From: Pseudomonas sp. GM74
Lineage (GTDB): Bacteria; Pseudomonadota; Gammaproteobacteria; Pseudomonadales; Pseudomonadaceae
Assembly (NCBI RefSeq): GCF_000282455.1
Contig: NZ_AKJG01000039.1
Span: 62,001-126,000, forward strand
DNA: 64,000 bases
Reading direction: 5' to 3'
Shown piece after piece: positions 17,196 through 24,759 of the stretch. A program made the position numbers and the translations under genes. How positions within the stretch are numbered: position 1 is the stretch's first letter; the number at the start of each line of letters is the position of its first letter. The notes under the pieces were generated by a model, which saw only the letters and a program-made list of their open reading frames with translations, made no database searches and had not been told where the DNA came from.

Positions 17196-18188
17196 ATGAC
17201 TCCAAGAGCAAGGAAATTTATTTCGGTAGCTCAAGAAATCCCCAAAATAATTGCGGACTCTGTAGTGGAAAATGATGGATGGCCAGGAGTCATCGCCATT
17301 CCATTGGAAGGTACGCCTCAACTCATCGCTCTACATGTATCAAATGTTTCTCCACACGCTCGTAAGCCTCACGAGATGCGCTTTCAAAACCCTGCAAAAA
17401 ACAATCGCCCCCCTGTTTCCAATATAGATGGTACTGCACTTCCTATTCTCTTAGGCGTCGACAATACAGCAGAATCGACGGTATTTATTGCTGTAAATGG
17501 AAACAGTCGACTTGGAAGCACAAAGCGATTTTCAATTCTATTCAACAAGTCAATTATTTCCAGAGCCCGTAGCGATGGACTTTCCGTATATCAATCTAGC
17601 AAGGGCGAGCGCATTTATGCTTTCACTCCTGGCATATTCAATATAATCATCACACACATACTCAACAAAGAAACTCTTAGCAACGACGAATTATTAAAAA
17701 TAATAATTTCTTCTGGCGCTTTGGAAAAAGATATAACCAAGGAAAAAGAGGTCGAAGCGGTAGCAAGAGCCTCTAGACTAGTTCGCACCCTTGCGCGAAA
17801 ATCTGGTGCAGGACTTAAAATACGTACAGCTTATGAACACAAATGTGCAATGTGCGGCATAGGCTCAAACCTCTTACAAGGCGCTCATATTTATCCCGTT
17901 GAGGCTCCCGGATCCACAGATGAAATATGGAATGGCCTAAGCCTTTGTCACAACCATCACGGAGCATTCGACTTACATTTAATATGGGTAAATCCCTTGG
18001 ACAAGAGCATCCATTTACACCCATCGCTACATGAAGAAGCACGAACAAACTCAGGGACTCGCCATTTCATTGAGTCAACCCATATCAAGCTAACTCTGCC
18101 CGTAGCCAATGCCAGCACACCAAGAGACGCGATGTTTGAACAGCGCTATACTTATTTCATTGATTGTTACGACTGGGCAACCTTATAG
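17196..18188 (+). CDS. HNH endonuclease, probable restriction enzyme
   Basis: 330 residues. The N-terminal 200 are of unknown type and could hold the DNA-recognition part. The C-terminal HNH_2-like nuclease domain starts with CAMCG (about 217-221), then GAHIYPVEAPGSTDEIWNG and LSLCHNHHGAFD (about 245-260), giving the zinc and metal-binding Cys/His set. It follows the C5 methyltransferase on the same strand after 219 AT-rich bases and shares its low GC, so the two most likely form a type II restriction-modification system. Which duplex it cuts, and whether it cuts methylated DNA instead, cannot be told. Confidence 0.82.
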   Translation: MTPRARKFISVAQEIPKIIADSVVENDGWPGVIAIPLEGTPQLIALHVSNVSPHARKPHEMRFQNPAKNNRPPVSNIDGTALPILLGVDNTAESTVFIAVNGNSRLGSTKRFSILFNKSIISRARSDGLSVYQSSKGERIYAFTPGIFNIIITHILNKETLSNDELLKIIISSGALEKDITKEKEVEAVARASRLVRTLARKSGAGLKIRTAYEHKCAMCGIGSNLLQGAHIYPVEAPGSTDEIWNGLSLCHNHHGAFDLHLIWVNPLDKSIHLHPSLHEEARTNSGTRHFIESTHIKLTLPVANASTPRDAMFEQRYTYFIDCYDWATL

Positions 18189-18481
18189 GTTATTAACACA
18201 TGCAATACAAGGCGCTCTAAATGAGTGCCTCACCAACAAAACGATATCGTTACACTTGACAACGCCAATCACTCACATCAAATAAAAATACAAACCACCC
18301 GATCTGAAAAACCACATTAAATACGAACAAATACTTACCCTCCATAATTCAATATAATCGCCAACTACGCTTCTCAACCACAAACATCCTACTAACCAGC
18401 ACCGACTGCGTCGGCCCTGTAGCAAACAGAACTTTAACTAGATACAAACACACTTTATTTTCTTCAGGACCCTCAATTCTT
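18189..18481 (+). other. AT-rich gap after the HNH gene
   Basis: No start codon with a ribosome site and no recognisable protein. G-poor on the plus strand like the stretch before the methyltransferase. The 5' end of the decayed gene at 18482 may reach into it. Confidence 0.4.
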
Positions 18482-19053
18482 ACGACACAAGCGCAACCCG
18501 CTTACCGGCTTCTCAAATATCGAAAACATCTTCTTAAAATCTGGAACGAGTTAAGAAAAGCCAACCAAAGTTCAACCCTGACGACGTTTCCAACGCTATG
18601 GTTCTACTCTCAGAAATTGGGAACATTGCTGGCCAAGCCCTGAGAGATGCAACCTTTGAGAGTGGGACTTCGGAGCGTGCTTTTCAAAGCAAGGCGACCG
18701 AAATGCTCCGAAGCCGCAGCGATATTGGAGGAAGTCTTCAAGCTCATGGCGAAGCCGCTGGCGGTATAACCGACCTGAGCTTTCACAGCATTCCTCTAGA
18801 ATTGAAGGTTGAGTACAAAACAGCTTTACTGCCAGTAACATTTCTCCAGATATTTTGAACAAGCGGCCGCATATGCAATTGGGTGTGCTAAGCGGATCGC
18901 TATACTTTCCGTACTTGAAACCTCAAAAAAGTGGCCCCCACCGGAGTTATCGAAGATGATATAAAAGTCTTCGCCCACCAATCAGACCAATCAATTATTT
19001 TGATTATAGTTATTAGATGCGGCCTCCTTAAACCAAGTTCATACTCACGTTAA
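18482..19053 (+). pseudogene. Frameshifted nuclease-like gene remnant
   Basis: Protein-like sequence runs through three frame segments. Residues like AYRLLKYRKHLLKIWNELRK read in one frame (18482 to about 18570). A second frame (about 18541-18840) gives SNAMVLLSEIGNIAGQALRD and GGITDLSFHSIPLELKVE. The first frame resumes at 18851 (YFEQAAAYAIGCAKRIAILS), then the second from about 18943 (DDIKVFAHQSDQSIIL to GLLKPSSYSR) up to TAA 19051. The D-x8-ELK pattern resembles a PD-(D/E)xK nuclease core. At least two frameshifts make it inactive. It is probably the relic of a DNA-processing or defence gene next to the restriction system. Confidence 0.65.
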
Positions 19054-19420
19054 AATAAATAACATCCTGCTGCAAAAAAACTGACTCCCCCGCCAGGCGA
19101 TCAAGACCCGGACTAATAAAAATGGGCAACGGCCACCTTGCCTCGAGTATCTCTGAGATCAGTCTTGGCAAATCACCCATCCGAAAGCCCCAAAGTAGCC
19201 TAGCGCCACTACAGGTATCTAACCGCAGCAGGCATACCCCCTTGCCTTATTGAGTTCCCCTCTCCTCCCTGCTTCTGCGCCACCTATGCATTAGGTCGTA
19301 CAGAGCAACTGGATAGTGAAAAAACAGAGGCGGAAAATTTACACCGCTGGATTTTTCATCGTGACGTTTGCACATTTGACTCTTAGAGAAAATCTGAGCA
19401 GAGCGATTCTCAGCTAAACC

Positions 19421-19440
19421 GTATTCCAATCGGTATTCCA
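19421..19440 (+). repeat. Right arm-type repeat of the integrated element
   Basis: GTATTCCA then GGTATTCCA within 20 bases, matching 18 of 20 with 9104-9123 and in the same orientation. It lies about 50 bases inside the right attachment site. Confidence 0.6.
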
Positions 19441-19492
19441 GCAATAAAACAAAACCACCATTATTTCTGTTAATCATATACATACAGCACCA

Positions 19493-19518
19493 GTTCAAAT
19501 TACCCCGGCCCACCAATT
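19493..19518 (+). other. attR, degenerate copy of the tmRNA 3' end
   Basis: GTTCAAAT matches exactly, then TACCCCGGC-CCACCAATT against CCCCCCGGCTCCACCACTT, with one deleted base and a few mismatches. Supported by the arm repeat just inside it and by the change from AT-rich cargo to ordinary chromosome just outside. Confidence 0.5.
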
Positions 19519-19530
19519 GAGACACCAACG

Positions 19531-19551
19531 AAGCCCGCCTTGTGCGGGCTT
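19531..19551. terminator. Terminator outside attR
   Basis: AAGCCCGC - CTTGT - GCGGGCTT followed by TTGTTGTTT. It may be the original tmRNA terminator displaced by the insertion, and can also end the minus-strand gene at 19612. Confidence 0.7.
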
Positions 19552-19611
19552 TGTTGTTTCTGGCTGTATCGCAAGCCCTGCAACCGTCTGAAGCTGGACC
19601 CGCGCCAACGA

Positions 19612-19875
19612 TCAGTACTTGATATCCCGGGCCGTGCGACGGGTATCCTGCTTGGTACTGCGCTTGTCCTGGCGACATTCCACGTTGCTCTTGTCATTGC
19701 CCTTTCTGCATTCATCCTTGGTTTGCCGGGCAGTGGATCGCCCTTCCTGCCTGGTATCGCGAGCTTCACGCCGTTGTTCACCCTGCTCGGTCGCGTAGAC
19801 GGGTAGCGTCACCCACTGCACACCAGCGGCGATGAGCAGCGTCGCCAGGGCCTTCAAGTAGTGCTTGCGAATCAT
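19612..19875 (-). CDS. Small secreted Arg-rich protein
   Basis: 87 residues starting at MIRKHYLKALATLL; this ATG is chosen because GGAGAAAAG precedes it and the upstream in-frame ATG would spoil the signal peptide. Signal sequence of about 28 residues ending near PVYA-TEQG. The mature part is extremely polar, rich in Arg, Asp, Gln, Lys and Thr, with repeated RQTKDE/RQDKRSTKQ-like units and two cysteines (DECRKG, VECRQD). Function unknown; the composition suggests an unfolded or nucleic-acid/anion-binding periplasmic peptide, which is only inference. Confidence 0.7.
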   Translation of the reverse strand: MIRKHYLKALATLLIAAGVQWVTLPVYATEQGEQRREARDTRQEGRSTARQTKDECRKGNDKSNVECRQDKRSTKQDTRRTARDIKY

Positions 19876-20077
19876 GACTTTTCTCCAATTCAACATCGCT
19901 CGGTCGCTTCGTTCGCTCCCCCAGGCATTCAGCGAAAACGTGAGTTACATCGTACGCCCACAACTCACAAAAGCACTTTGTGGCAGGTAAAATCTGACGA
20001 TAGGGTCGCATGGTCAGTCGCGCAATGCCGATATGTGCACAGCCGCCCCTAAAACTGCCATCACCTCGGAGTAGCCC

Positions 20078-20539
20078 ATGCGCCAAGCCCTCCTGATCAT
20101 CGACGTACAACCAGGCTTCGCCCCGCCGCAATGGCTGATCAACGGTATCCAGGCGCTCATCGGCACCCTGCCCAGTGTCGCCACGGTCGAGCGCCATGAC
20201 GAATCCATAACTCCCTTCGAAAAACAGCTCGGCTGGCACCCCGCGCCGGACGATGACAGCCTGATCCCGGCCGACCGCATCTTTATCAAGCACGGCTACT
20301 CGCCCACACCGGAAACCATCGACTACCTGAGAAGCCTCAACGTCGAACGCGTGCTGGTGTGTGGCCTGCAGACCGAGACCTGCTGCCTGGCGGCGGGGTT
20401 TGCGCTGTTTGATGCGGGGTTGCAACCGACGTTGATTACGGATTTGACGGTGGGGTCATCGCTGGACCGGACAGGCGGGTTGGGGGTCAGGCTTTGGGAG
20501 CATCATTTCAAGCACACGGTGAGATCGAGCGACCTGTGA
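20078..20539 (+). CDS. Isochorismatase-family cysteine hydrolase
   Basis: 153-residue cytosolic alpha/beta hydrolase of the isochorismatase/nicotinamidase superfamily. The catalytic triad is visible: Asp in LLIIDVQPGF (residue 9), Lys in RIFIKHGYSP (near 71) and the nucleophile Cys in LQTETCCLAAG (near 107). Short for the superfamily (usual 180-210 residues) but complete in motifs. Substrate unknown. It stands alone between two small orphan genes. The last part is of normal base composition, so there is no sign of truncation. Confidence 0.88.
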   Translation: MRQALLIIDVQPGFAPPQWLINGIQALIGTLPSVATVERHDESITPFEKQLGWHPAPDDDSLIPADRIFIKHGYSPTPETIDYLRSLNVERVLVCGLQTETCCLAAGFALFDAGLQPTLITDLTVGSSLDRTGGLGVRLWEHHFKHTVRSSDL

Positions 20540-20857
20540 CTTCACCTTGTCCTAGGACATTTCCCGCAAAACGCATCGCCTTTCATGAACTGGCGGGGCC
20601 TGCTTCTCGACGATAGCCTTCTTGGGTCGCTGAAAATCAGCGATCGGCTTTGACAGGCTGAAAACAGGAACCTTCCACTCGCCCAAACAAAACGGCATGC
20701 TTTCGCGCGTGCAATTTTCATGGTGGCTGTGCGCGGGGCATCTTCGGATGCACCGGTTTCCTGAGTTTCCGGTCTGTCAACCTGCGTACAGCCGCCACCC
20801 AACCTTGTTTGACAGCAGGGGAGCGGCGGCTCCTTTGAACAAACCAGGAACCCCAAC
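20540..20857 (+). promoter_or_regulatory. Structured leader of the DUF6124 gene, possible pseudoknot
   Basis: Several perfect inverted repeats lie in order: TCGCTGA-AAA-TCAGCGA (20627-20643), GCATC-TTCG-GATGC (20738-20751), ACCGG/CCGGT (20752-20773). Then CTGTCAA (20774-20780) can pair with TTGACAG (20809-20815), which lies in the loop of AGCCGCC (20790-20796) / GGCGGCT (20825-20831), with CCC/GGG extending the latter stem. The order A-B-A'-B' is that of an H-type pseudoknot. It ends 26 bases before the start codon. The stems are seen; a regulatory RNA role is inferred. Confidence 0.55.
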
Positions 20858-21208
20858 ATGAAAAAGCAAAGCCCTAATCCGCCAGACTCAACAACCGAAA
20901 CACCCGACTTATCCAACCTCTCCAAAACCACCGAACCCGCCATCAGCGCCCGCCTGCGCAACCCCAATCACCTCGACCCCGTCAGCCACGTCTTCACCAT
21001 CCGCCCCGAAATAGACACGCCGTCCCTGCTCACCCACGCCAGCGAAACCCTCGCCTCGCTCAACGTCATGAGTACCGACCTTGCCTGCGAGCTTGAAAGT
21101 TCGCGTCGCAACATCGCCCTGGCGATCCAGCAACTGGCCGTGCTGGCGCAATTGCTGGTGAACAGTGCCCTGGACAACATCGCGCCACTCGACGAAGCAG
21201 AGGCTTGA
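20858..21208 (+). CDS. DUF6124 family protein
   Basis: 116-residue protein of the pseudomonad-specific DUF6124 family, function unknown. Disordered polar N-terminus, then FTIRPEIDTPSLLTHASETL and a helical C-terminal half (LACELESSRRNIALAIQQLA, VLAQLLVNSALD) that forms the family signature. No signal peptide or membrane segment. AGGAA precedes the start by 8 bases. An unusual structured leader precedes it. Confidence 0.82.
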   Translation: MKKQSPNPPDSTTETPDLSNLSKTTEPAISARLRNPNHLDPVSHVFTIRPEIDTPSLLTHASETLASLNVMSTDLACELESSRRNIALAIQQLAVLAQLLVNSALDNIAPLDEAEA

Positions 21209-21323
21209 GATGGATCGATACATGTCGATGCCAGACAGGTCAGTCGCCGGGCAAACACGAACCCACAAAGCCCTTCTACACTCCATTCGCAAACGCCCTA
21301 CAACACCCGTCGAATAGGCCCCC

Positions 21324-22730
21324 ATGACCACCCTCACCGACCGTTTGAAGCAAGGCAAGGATGCGCGCAAGAAGTGCTCGCGCAGTTCGCAAGCGGCCTT
21401 GGGCAATGTCGATCGCGACCCGATACCGCTGATCAAGGCGTCGAGTGAGGGACGCATCAAATCGCTGGTGGAGCTGCGCTACGGGCGCATGCTGGTGTCA
21501 CCGTTCACCTTCTATCGCGGCAATGCGCTGCTGCAGGCCCACGACCTGGCGGGTACCTCGAACATGGGGCTGGTTTCGCCGATTTGTGGCGATAGCCACT
21601 TGATGAACTTCGGCGGTTTCGCAACGCCTGAACGCAACCTGCTGTTCAGCGTCAACGACTTCGACGAAGCCCATCCCGGGCCGTGGGAGTGGGACTTGAA
21701 GCGCCTGGTGGCGAGTTTTCTGGTGGCCGCCCGCGACTTGCGCCATGGCGAGTCGGTTGAAGAAAGCATCTGCCATGAGGTGGTGAGTGCCTATCAGAAA
21801 ACCATGCTCGAATGCGCCGAACAAAGTTCGCTGGAAACCTGGTACGAATCCATCAGTTATAACGACCTGCTGGCGCAGGCCAACAAAAGCACCCTGGAAC
21901 ACGTGGAACGCGCCATCGAAAAAGCCGAGCGTCGCACCCATGCCGAACTGCTGCCAAAAATCAGTGATCGCGACGCCCATGGGCGTCTGATCATTCGCGA
22001 TGACCTGCCGGAAATTTTCCACCTGCACAAGAACACCACGCTGCTGGACGCCGATGATGACTGGTTGCGCCTCTCGGACTGGCGCCCGCTCTACGACACC
22101 TTCATGCGCGACTATCGCGGCACCCTGCAAGCGGACCGCCGTGAACTGCTGTCGCGTTTTCACGTGCAGGACATGGCGTTCAAGGTGGTGGGCGTCGGCA
22201 GTGTCGGCACCCGTTGCCTGGTGGCGCTGCTGACCGACGATCAGCAGTTCCCGCTGTTCCTGCAATTCAAGGAAGCGCGGCGCTCGGTGCTCGCCGGCTA
22301 TGTGAAGTCCAGGTCGCGGGTGCGGCATGAAGGGCAGCGGGTGGTCGAGGGTCAACGCTTGATGCAATCGGCCAGCGACCTGTTCCTCGGCTGGACCACC
22401 GGCCCCAGCGGGCGGCATTTCCATGTGCGGCAATTGCGCGATATGAAAATCTCCGCCGAACTCGAGACCTTCGATGGCGAAGCCTTCGCGGCCTATGGCC
22501 GGCTTTGCGGCCGGGCCTTGGCTCGCGCCCACGCCAAGTCTTCGGGGCAGGCGGCGGTGATCAGCGGCTACATCGGCAAGAGCGAGGCATTGGCCGATGC
22601 GCTCTATAAGTATGCCCGGGGTTATACCGAGCAGAACGAGCGTGATTTCGAGCGCTTCCAGCAAGCCTGCCGCAAGGGCCGTTTACGTGCACGGTCGGAA
22701 GCCGACTTTGCCGCCGATCATTTGCCGTAG
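21324..22730 (+). CDS. DUF2252 domain protein
   Basis: 468-residue cytosolic protein. Family blocks are clear: RYGRMLVSPFTFYRGNALL, CGDSHLMNFGGFATPERNL, FSVNDFDEAHPGPWEWDLKR and LVASFLVAARDL. The GDxHxxNFG and NDFDE patterns resemble the kinase-like active sites of aminoglycoside-phosphotransferase folds, so it may bind a nucleotide; the family has no established function. Monocistronic, with a terminator after it. Confidence 0.88.
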   Translation: MTTLTDRLKQGKDARKKCSRSSQAALGNVDRDPIPLIKASSEGRIKSLVELRYGRMLVSPFTFYRGNALLQAHDLAGTSNMGLVSPICGDSHLMNFGGFATPERNLLFSVNDFDEAHPGPWEWDLKRLVASFLVAARDLRHGESVEESICHEVVSAYQKTMLECAEQSSLETWYESISYNDLLAQANKSTLEHVERAIEKAERRTHAELLPKISDRDAHGRLIIRDDLPEIFHLHKNTTLLDADDDWLRLSDWRPLYDTFMRDYRGTLQADRRELLSRFHVQDMAFKVVGVGSVGTRCLVALLTDDQQFPLFLQFKEARRSVLAGYVKSRSRVRHEGQRVVEGQRLMQSASDLFLGWTTGPSGRHFHVRQLRDMKISAELETFDGEAFAAYGRLCGRALARAHAKSSGQAAVISGYIGKSEALADALYKYARGYTEQNERDFERFQQACRKGRLRARSEADFAADHLP

Positions 22731-22839
22731 CGGTGTCGCAGGCTCTGGTGCGGGGTTTTGATCGAGATGAATTTTTCTTCACCCCACCCTCTCGCGCCAG
22801 CCTGTACATTGCACTCGCTCATTCAAGAAACTACGATTT

Positions 22840-22866
22840 GCCCGCCCTCCCGCGGGCTTTTTTTTG
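22840..22866 (+). terminator. Terminator after the DUF2252 gene
   Basis: GCCCGC, 6-base loop, GCGGGC, then a run of eight T. Confidence 0.88.
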
Positions 22867-22915
22867 CCGGCGAATTCGTAATCCGAGACTCACTGAAGGT
22901 TTCCTCGGGCAACAA

Positions 22916-22946
22916 AAAACCCGCCCCCTTTCGAGATGCGGGTTTT
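22916..22946 (-). terminator. Terminator of the PAP2 phosphatase gene
   Basis: AAAACCCGC / GCGGGTTTT with a 13-base loop, placed just beyond the minus-strand stop and followed on that strand by T-rich sequence. Confidence 0.8.
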
Positions 22947-22962
22947 GCGGTTCAACAACAAC

Positions 22963-23796
22963 TCAATTCACAGATTGAGTCTGAGCCACCGGCACCGGCT
23001 GTTGCGCTTTGGAGAGCACCGGTAGTTCCAGCCTCGCTCGCCCGTAGAACGCCAGCGCCGTCAACAAACACGCCAGCCACACGAAAATCCCGGCCCAGAA
23101 GGTGTGGGACATGTAGTGCCACCCTTGTAGTACCCGTGTGGTGCCATAGATGAAACCGAGGGTCAGCGAGCCGTACATGATCGCTTTGGAATAGCGCCAG
23201 CGATAACGGCGAGCCACGAAGTACAACGCCAGCATGGTGAAACCGCCCGACGCGTGTCCGCCCGGCCAGCAGCGACCGTCACCGGCGGTCTTGAGCAGGT
23301 CGAAATTTTCATACCACTCAATGTGCTCCATTTTGCCGCCGTACAGGGTGGTCTCGACCGGGCAATACACGCTGGTGTGGCCCTTGAGGTAGTGAATGAC
23401 CCCGGTGCTGATGGAGAACGCGAACACCACGTAGAGAAAGTCGCGTCGATGGCGGGTGGCAAAGCGCAGTACCGGTGCGACTTTGATTTTTTCCAGGAAA
23501 GCGATGATTTTCGAGTGTTTTTCAGCCTTCAGGCGCGGCCAGAGAAACGACAGCAAGGCACCGATAATCGCAATTTCGCCGGTCCAGTTCGGAATGATCC
23601 GCGCCCATTTGTGGGTGATTTTTTCGAACAGATGGACCTGGTCCAACGGGTACGTCTGCGTCACCGGATCAAAAAAGTAATTGTTGAAGGCGATGTCGAT
23701 GCTGGTCATGTCGAACATCAGGAACACCGCGACCGCGCAGGCCAGCGGAATACCAAAGTTCACCCAATAAAAGCGGTCGCGGGAGGCGGTCTGCAT
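22963..23796 (-). CDS. PAP2-family membrane phosphatase
   Basis: 277 residues from ATG 23796 (an upstream TTG is in frame, but AGGA suits this ATG). About five or six transmembrane segments; the phosphatase motifs lie in the second half: PGGHASGGF (PSGH motif) and TRVLQGWHYMSHTFWAG (SRxxxxxHxxxD-like, with T and T at the ends of the classical motif). Such enzymes remove phosphate from lipid A, undecaprenyl pyrophosphate or phosphatidic acid derivatives at the periplasmic face; the substrate here is not known. A histidine phosphatase gene lies immediately upstream on the same strand. Confidence 0.88.
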   Translation of the reverse strand: MQTASRDRFYWVNFGIPLACAVAVFLMFDMTSIDIAFNNYFFDPVTQTYPLDQVHLFEKITHKWARIIPNWTGEIAIIGALLSFLWPRLKAEKHSKIIAFLEKIKVAPVLRFATRHRRDFLYVVFAFSISTGVIHYLKGHTSVYCPVETTLYGGKMEHIEWYENFDLLKTAGDGRCWPGGHASGGFTMLALYFVARRYRWRYSKAIMYGSLTLGFIYGTTRVLQGWHYMSHTFWAGIFVWLACLLTALAFYGRARLELPVLSKAQQPVPVAQTQSVN

Positions 23797-23827
23797 GCTC
23801 AATCCTGATTCAAAGGGGGGGTGAAGT

Positions 23828-24499
23828 TCAACGGGGTGTCACCGTGGGCCAATCCGATGCTTCGATAAAACCAAGCATGTGCGGACTGTTCGGCGTTTCG
23901 GCGGAGATAAACAGAGACGCTCCGTAACCCAGGGTCGACGTCGTCAAATCGAGGTCCTTTTCCAGTTGCGCCATGCATTCGCTGTGGGTCACCAGAATCA
24001 GGTTACGTCCGGCCACCTTGTGCGCCAACGCGTCGCGCAGCATGGTGCCCTTGCAACTGATCAACCAGTCTTCGCCCGTGCCAGCCTTGCTGAACATGAA
24101 GCCGGCGGTCTGCGCCGTACGCAGGATCGGGCTGTGGTAGATATCGGTCTTGTCCAGGCCCAGGTTGCGGAAATGCGCCCCGACATTTGTGGCAACACTG
24201 CGCGAACGCTCGGTAATGCCATCGTTGCCGATCAGGCAGGCGGCCGAAGAGTGATCGCAGCGTTCGACATGGCGCACCAGCACGATCAGGTCGCCCTTGG
24301 CCCACCCCTTCATCAACGCCTGTGCACCGCGCACATTGCCATGGGCCAGGTCCGGAACGGTGGCCGGTCGCAGTAAAAACACCGTCAACGGGATCACCAG
24401 CAGCGCCGAGGCCAACACCACCGCAGCGTTGCGATAGCGGGCGAAGCGCTTCAGATCGATCGAGCGTTTTATCCCGAAAAGACTCAGTCTTAATTCCAC
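23828..24499 (-). CDS. Histidine phosphatase family protein, membrane-anchored
   Basis: 223 residues from GTG 24499, chosen because AGGCGG precedes it and the upstream frame has no ribosome site. One N-terminal membrane anchor (AAVVLASALLVIPLTVFLL), then a phosphoglycerate-mutase-like domain: catalytic VLVRHVERCDHS (RHG-like motif with V instead of G), SPILRTAQTA and LVTHSECMAQ. It resembles Ais/PmrG-type proteins acting on lipopolysaccharide core phosphates, which fits its PAP2 neighbour. Substrate unproven. Confidence 0.8.
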   Translation of the reverse strand: MELRLSLFGIKRSIDLKRFARYRNAAVVLASALLVIPLTVFLLRPATVPDLAHGNVRGAQALMKGWAKGDLIVLVRHVERCDHSSAACLIGNDGITERSRSVATNVGAHFRNLGLDKTDIYHSPILRTAQTAGFMFSKAGTGEDWLISCKGTMLRDALAHKVAGRNLILVTHSECMAQLEKDLDLTTSTLGYGASLFISAETPNSPHMLGFIEASDWPTVTPR

Positions 24500-24759
24500 A
24501 TCACGCCGCCTCGCCAGCAAACACTGCCTCATTAGATCCCGGCAGGTTAAAGAAAGGTGCGTCGGTGACTGGTGAAACCTATGTGAAAAAAAGCTTAAAA
24601 GCGCTGTAAAAATCTTGTTACAGAAACCCTGCGGAAAAATCCTTTCAGCTCCCGGGATTGCTGCCGATACATCCTGCTTACACAGCTTGGCGGCTTCCAA
24701 AAAAAACAATCTTCCAGCCAACCGACGATAAAGAAGTACCAAGTTCCTGGAGGAATGTG

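Larger units (their letters stand above)
19054..19530 (+). other. Right end of the integrated element
   Basis: No gene is supported here. The segment contains the right arm-type repeat (19421-19440) and the degenerate attachment site (19493-19518). Confidence 0.5.

Noticed and set aside
19247-19678. 143-residue minus-strand frame across attR
   Set aside because: Spans the attachment site and terminator with no domain and no ribosome site.
20542-20967. 141-residue minus-strand frame over the DUF6124 leader
   Set aside because: It is antisense to the structured leader and start of a real gene; resemblance to repeated hypothetical ORFs is explained by a conserved RNA leader rather than a protein.
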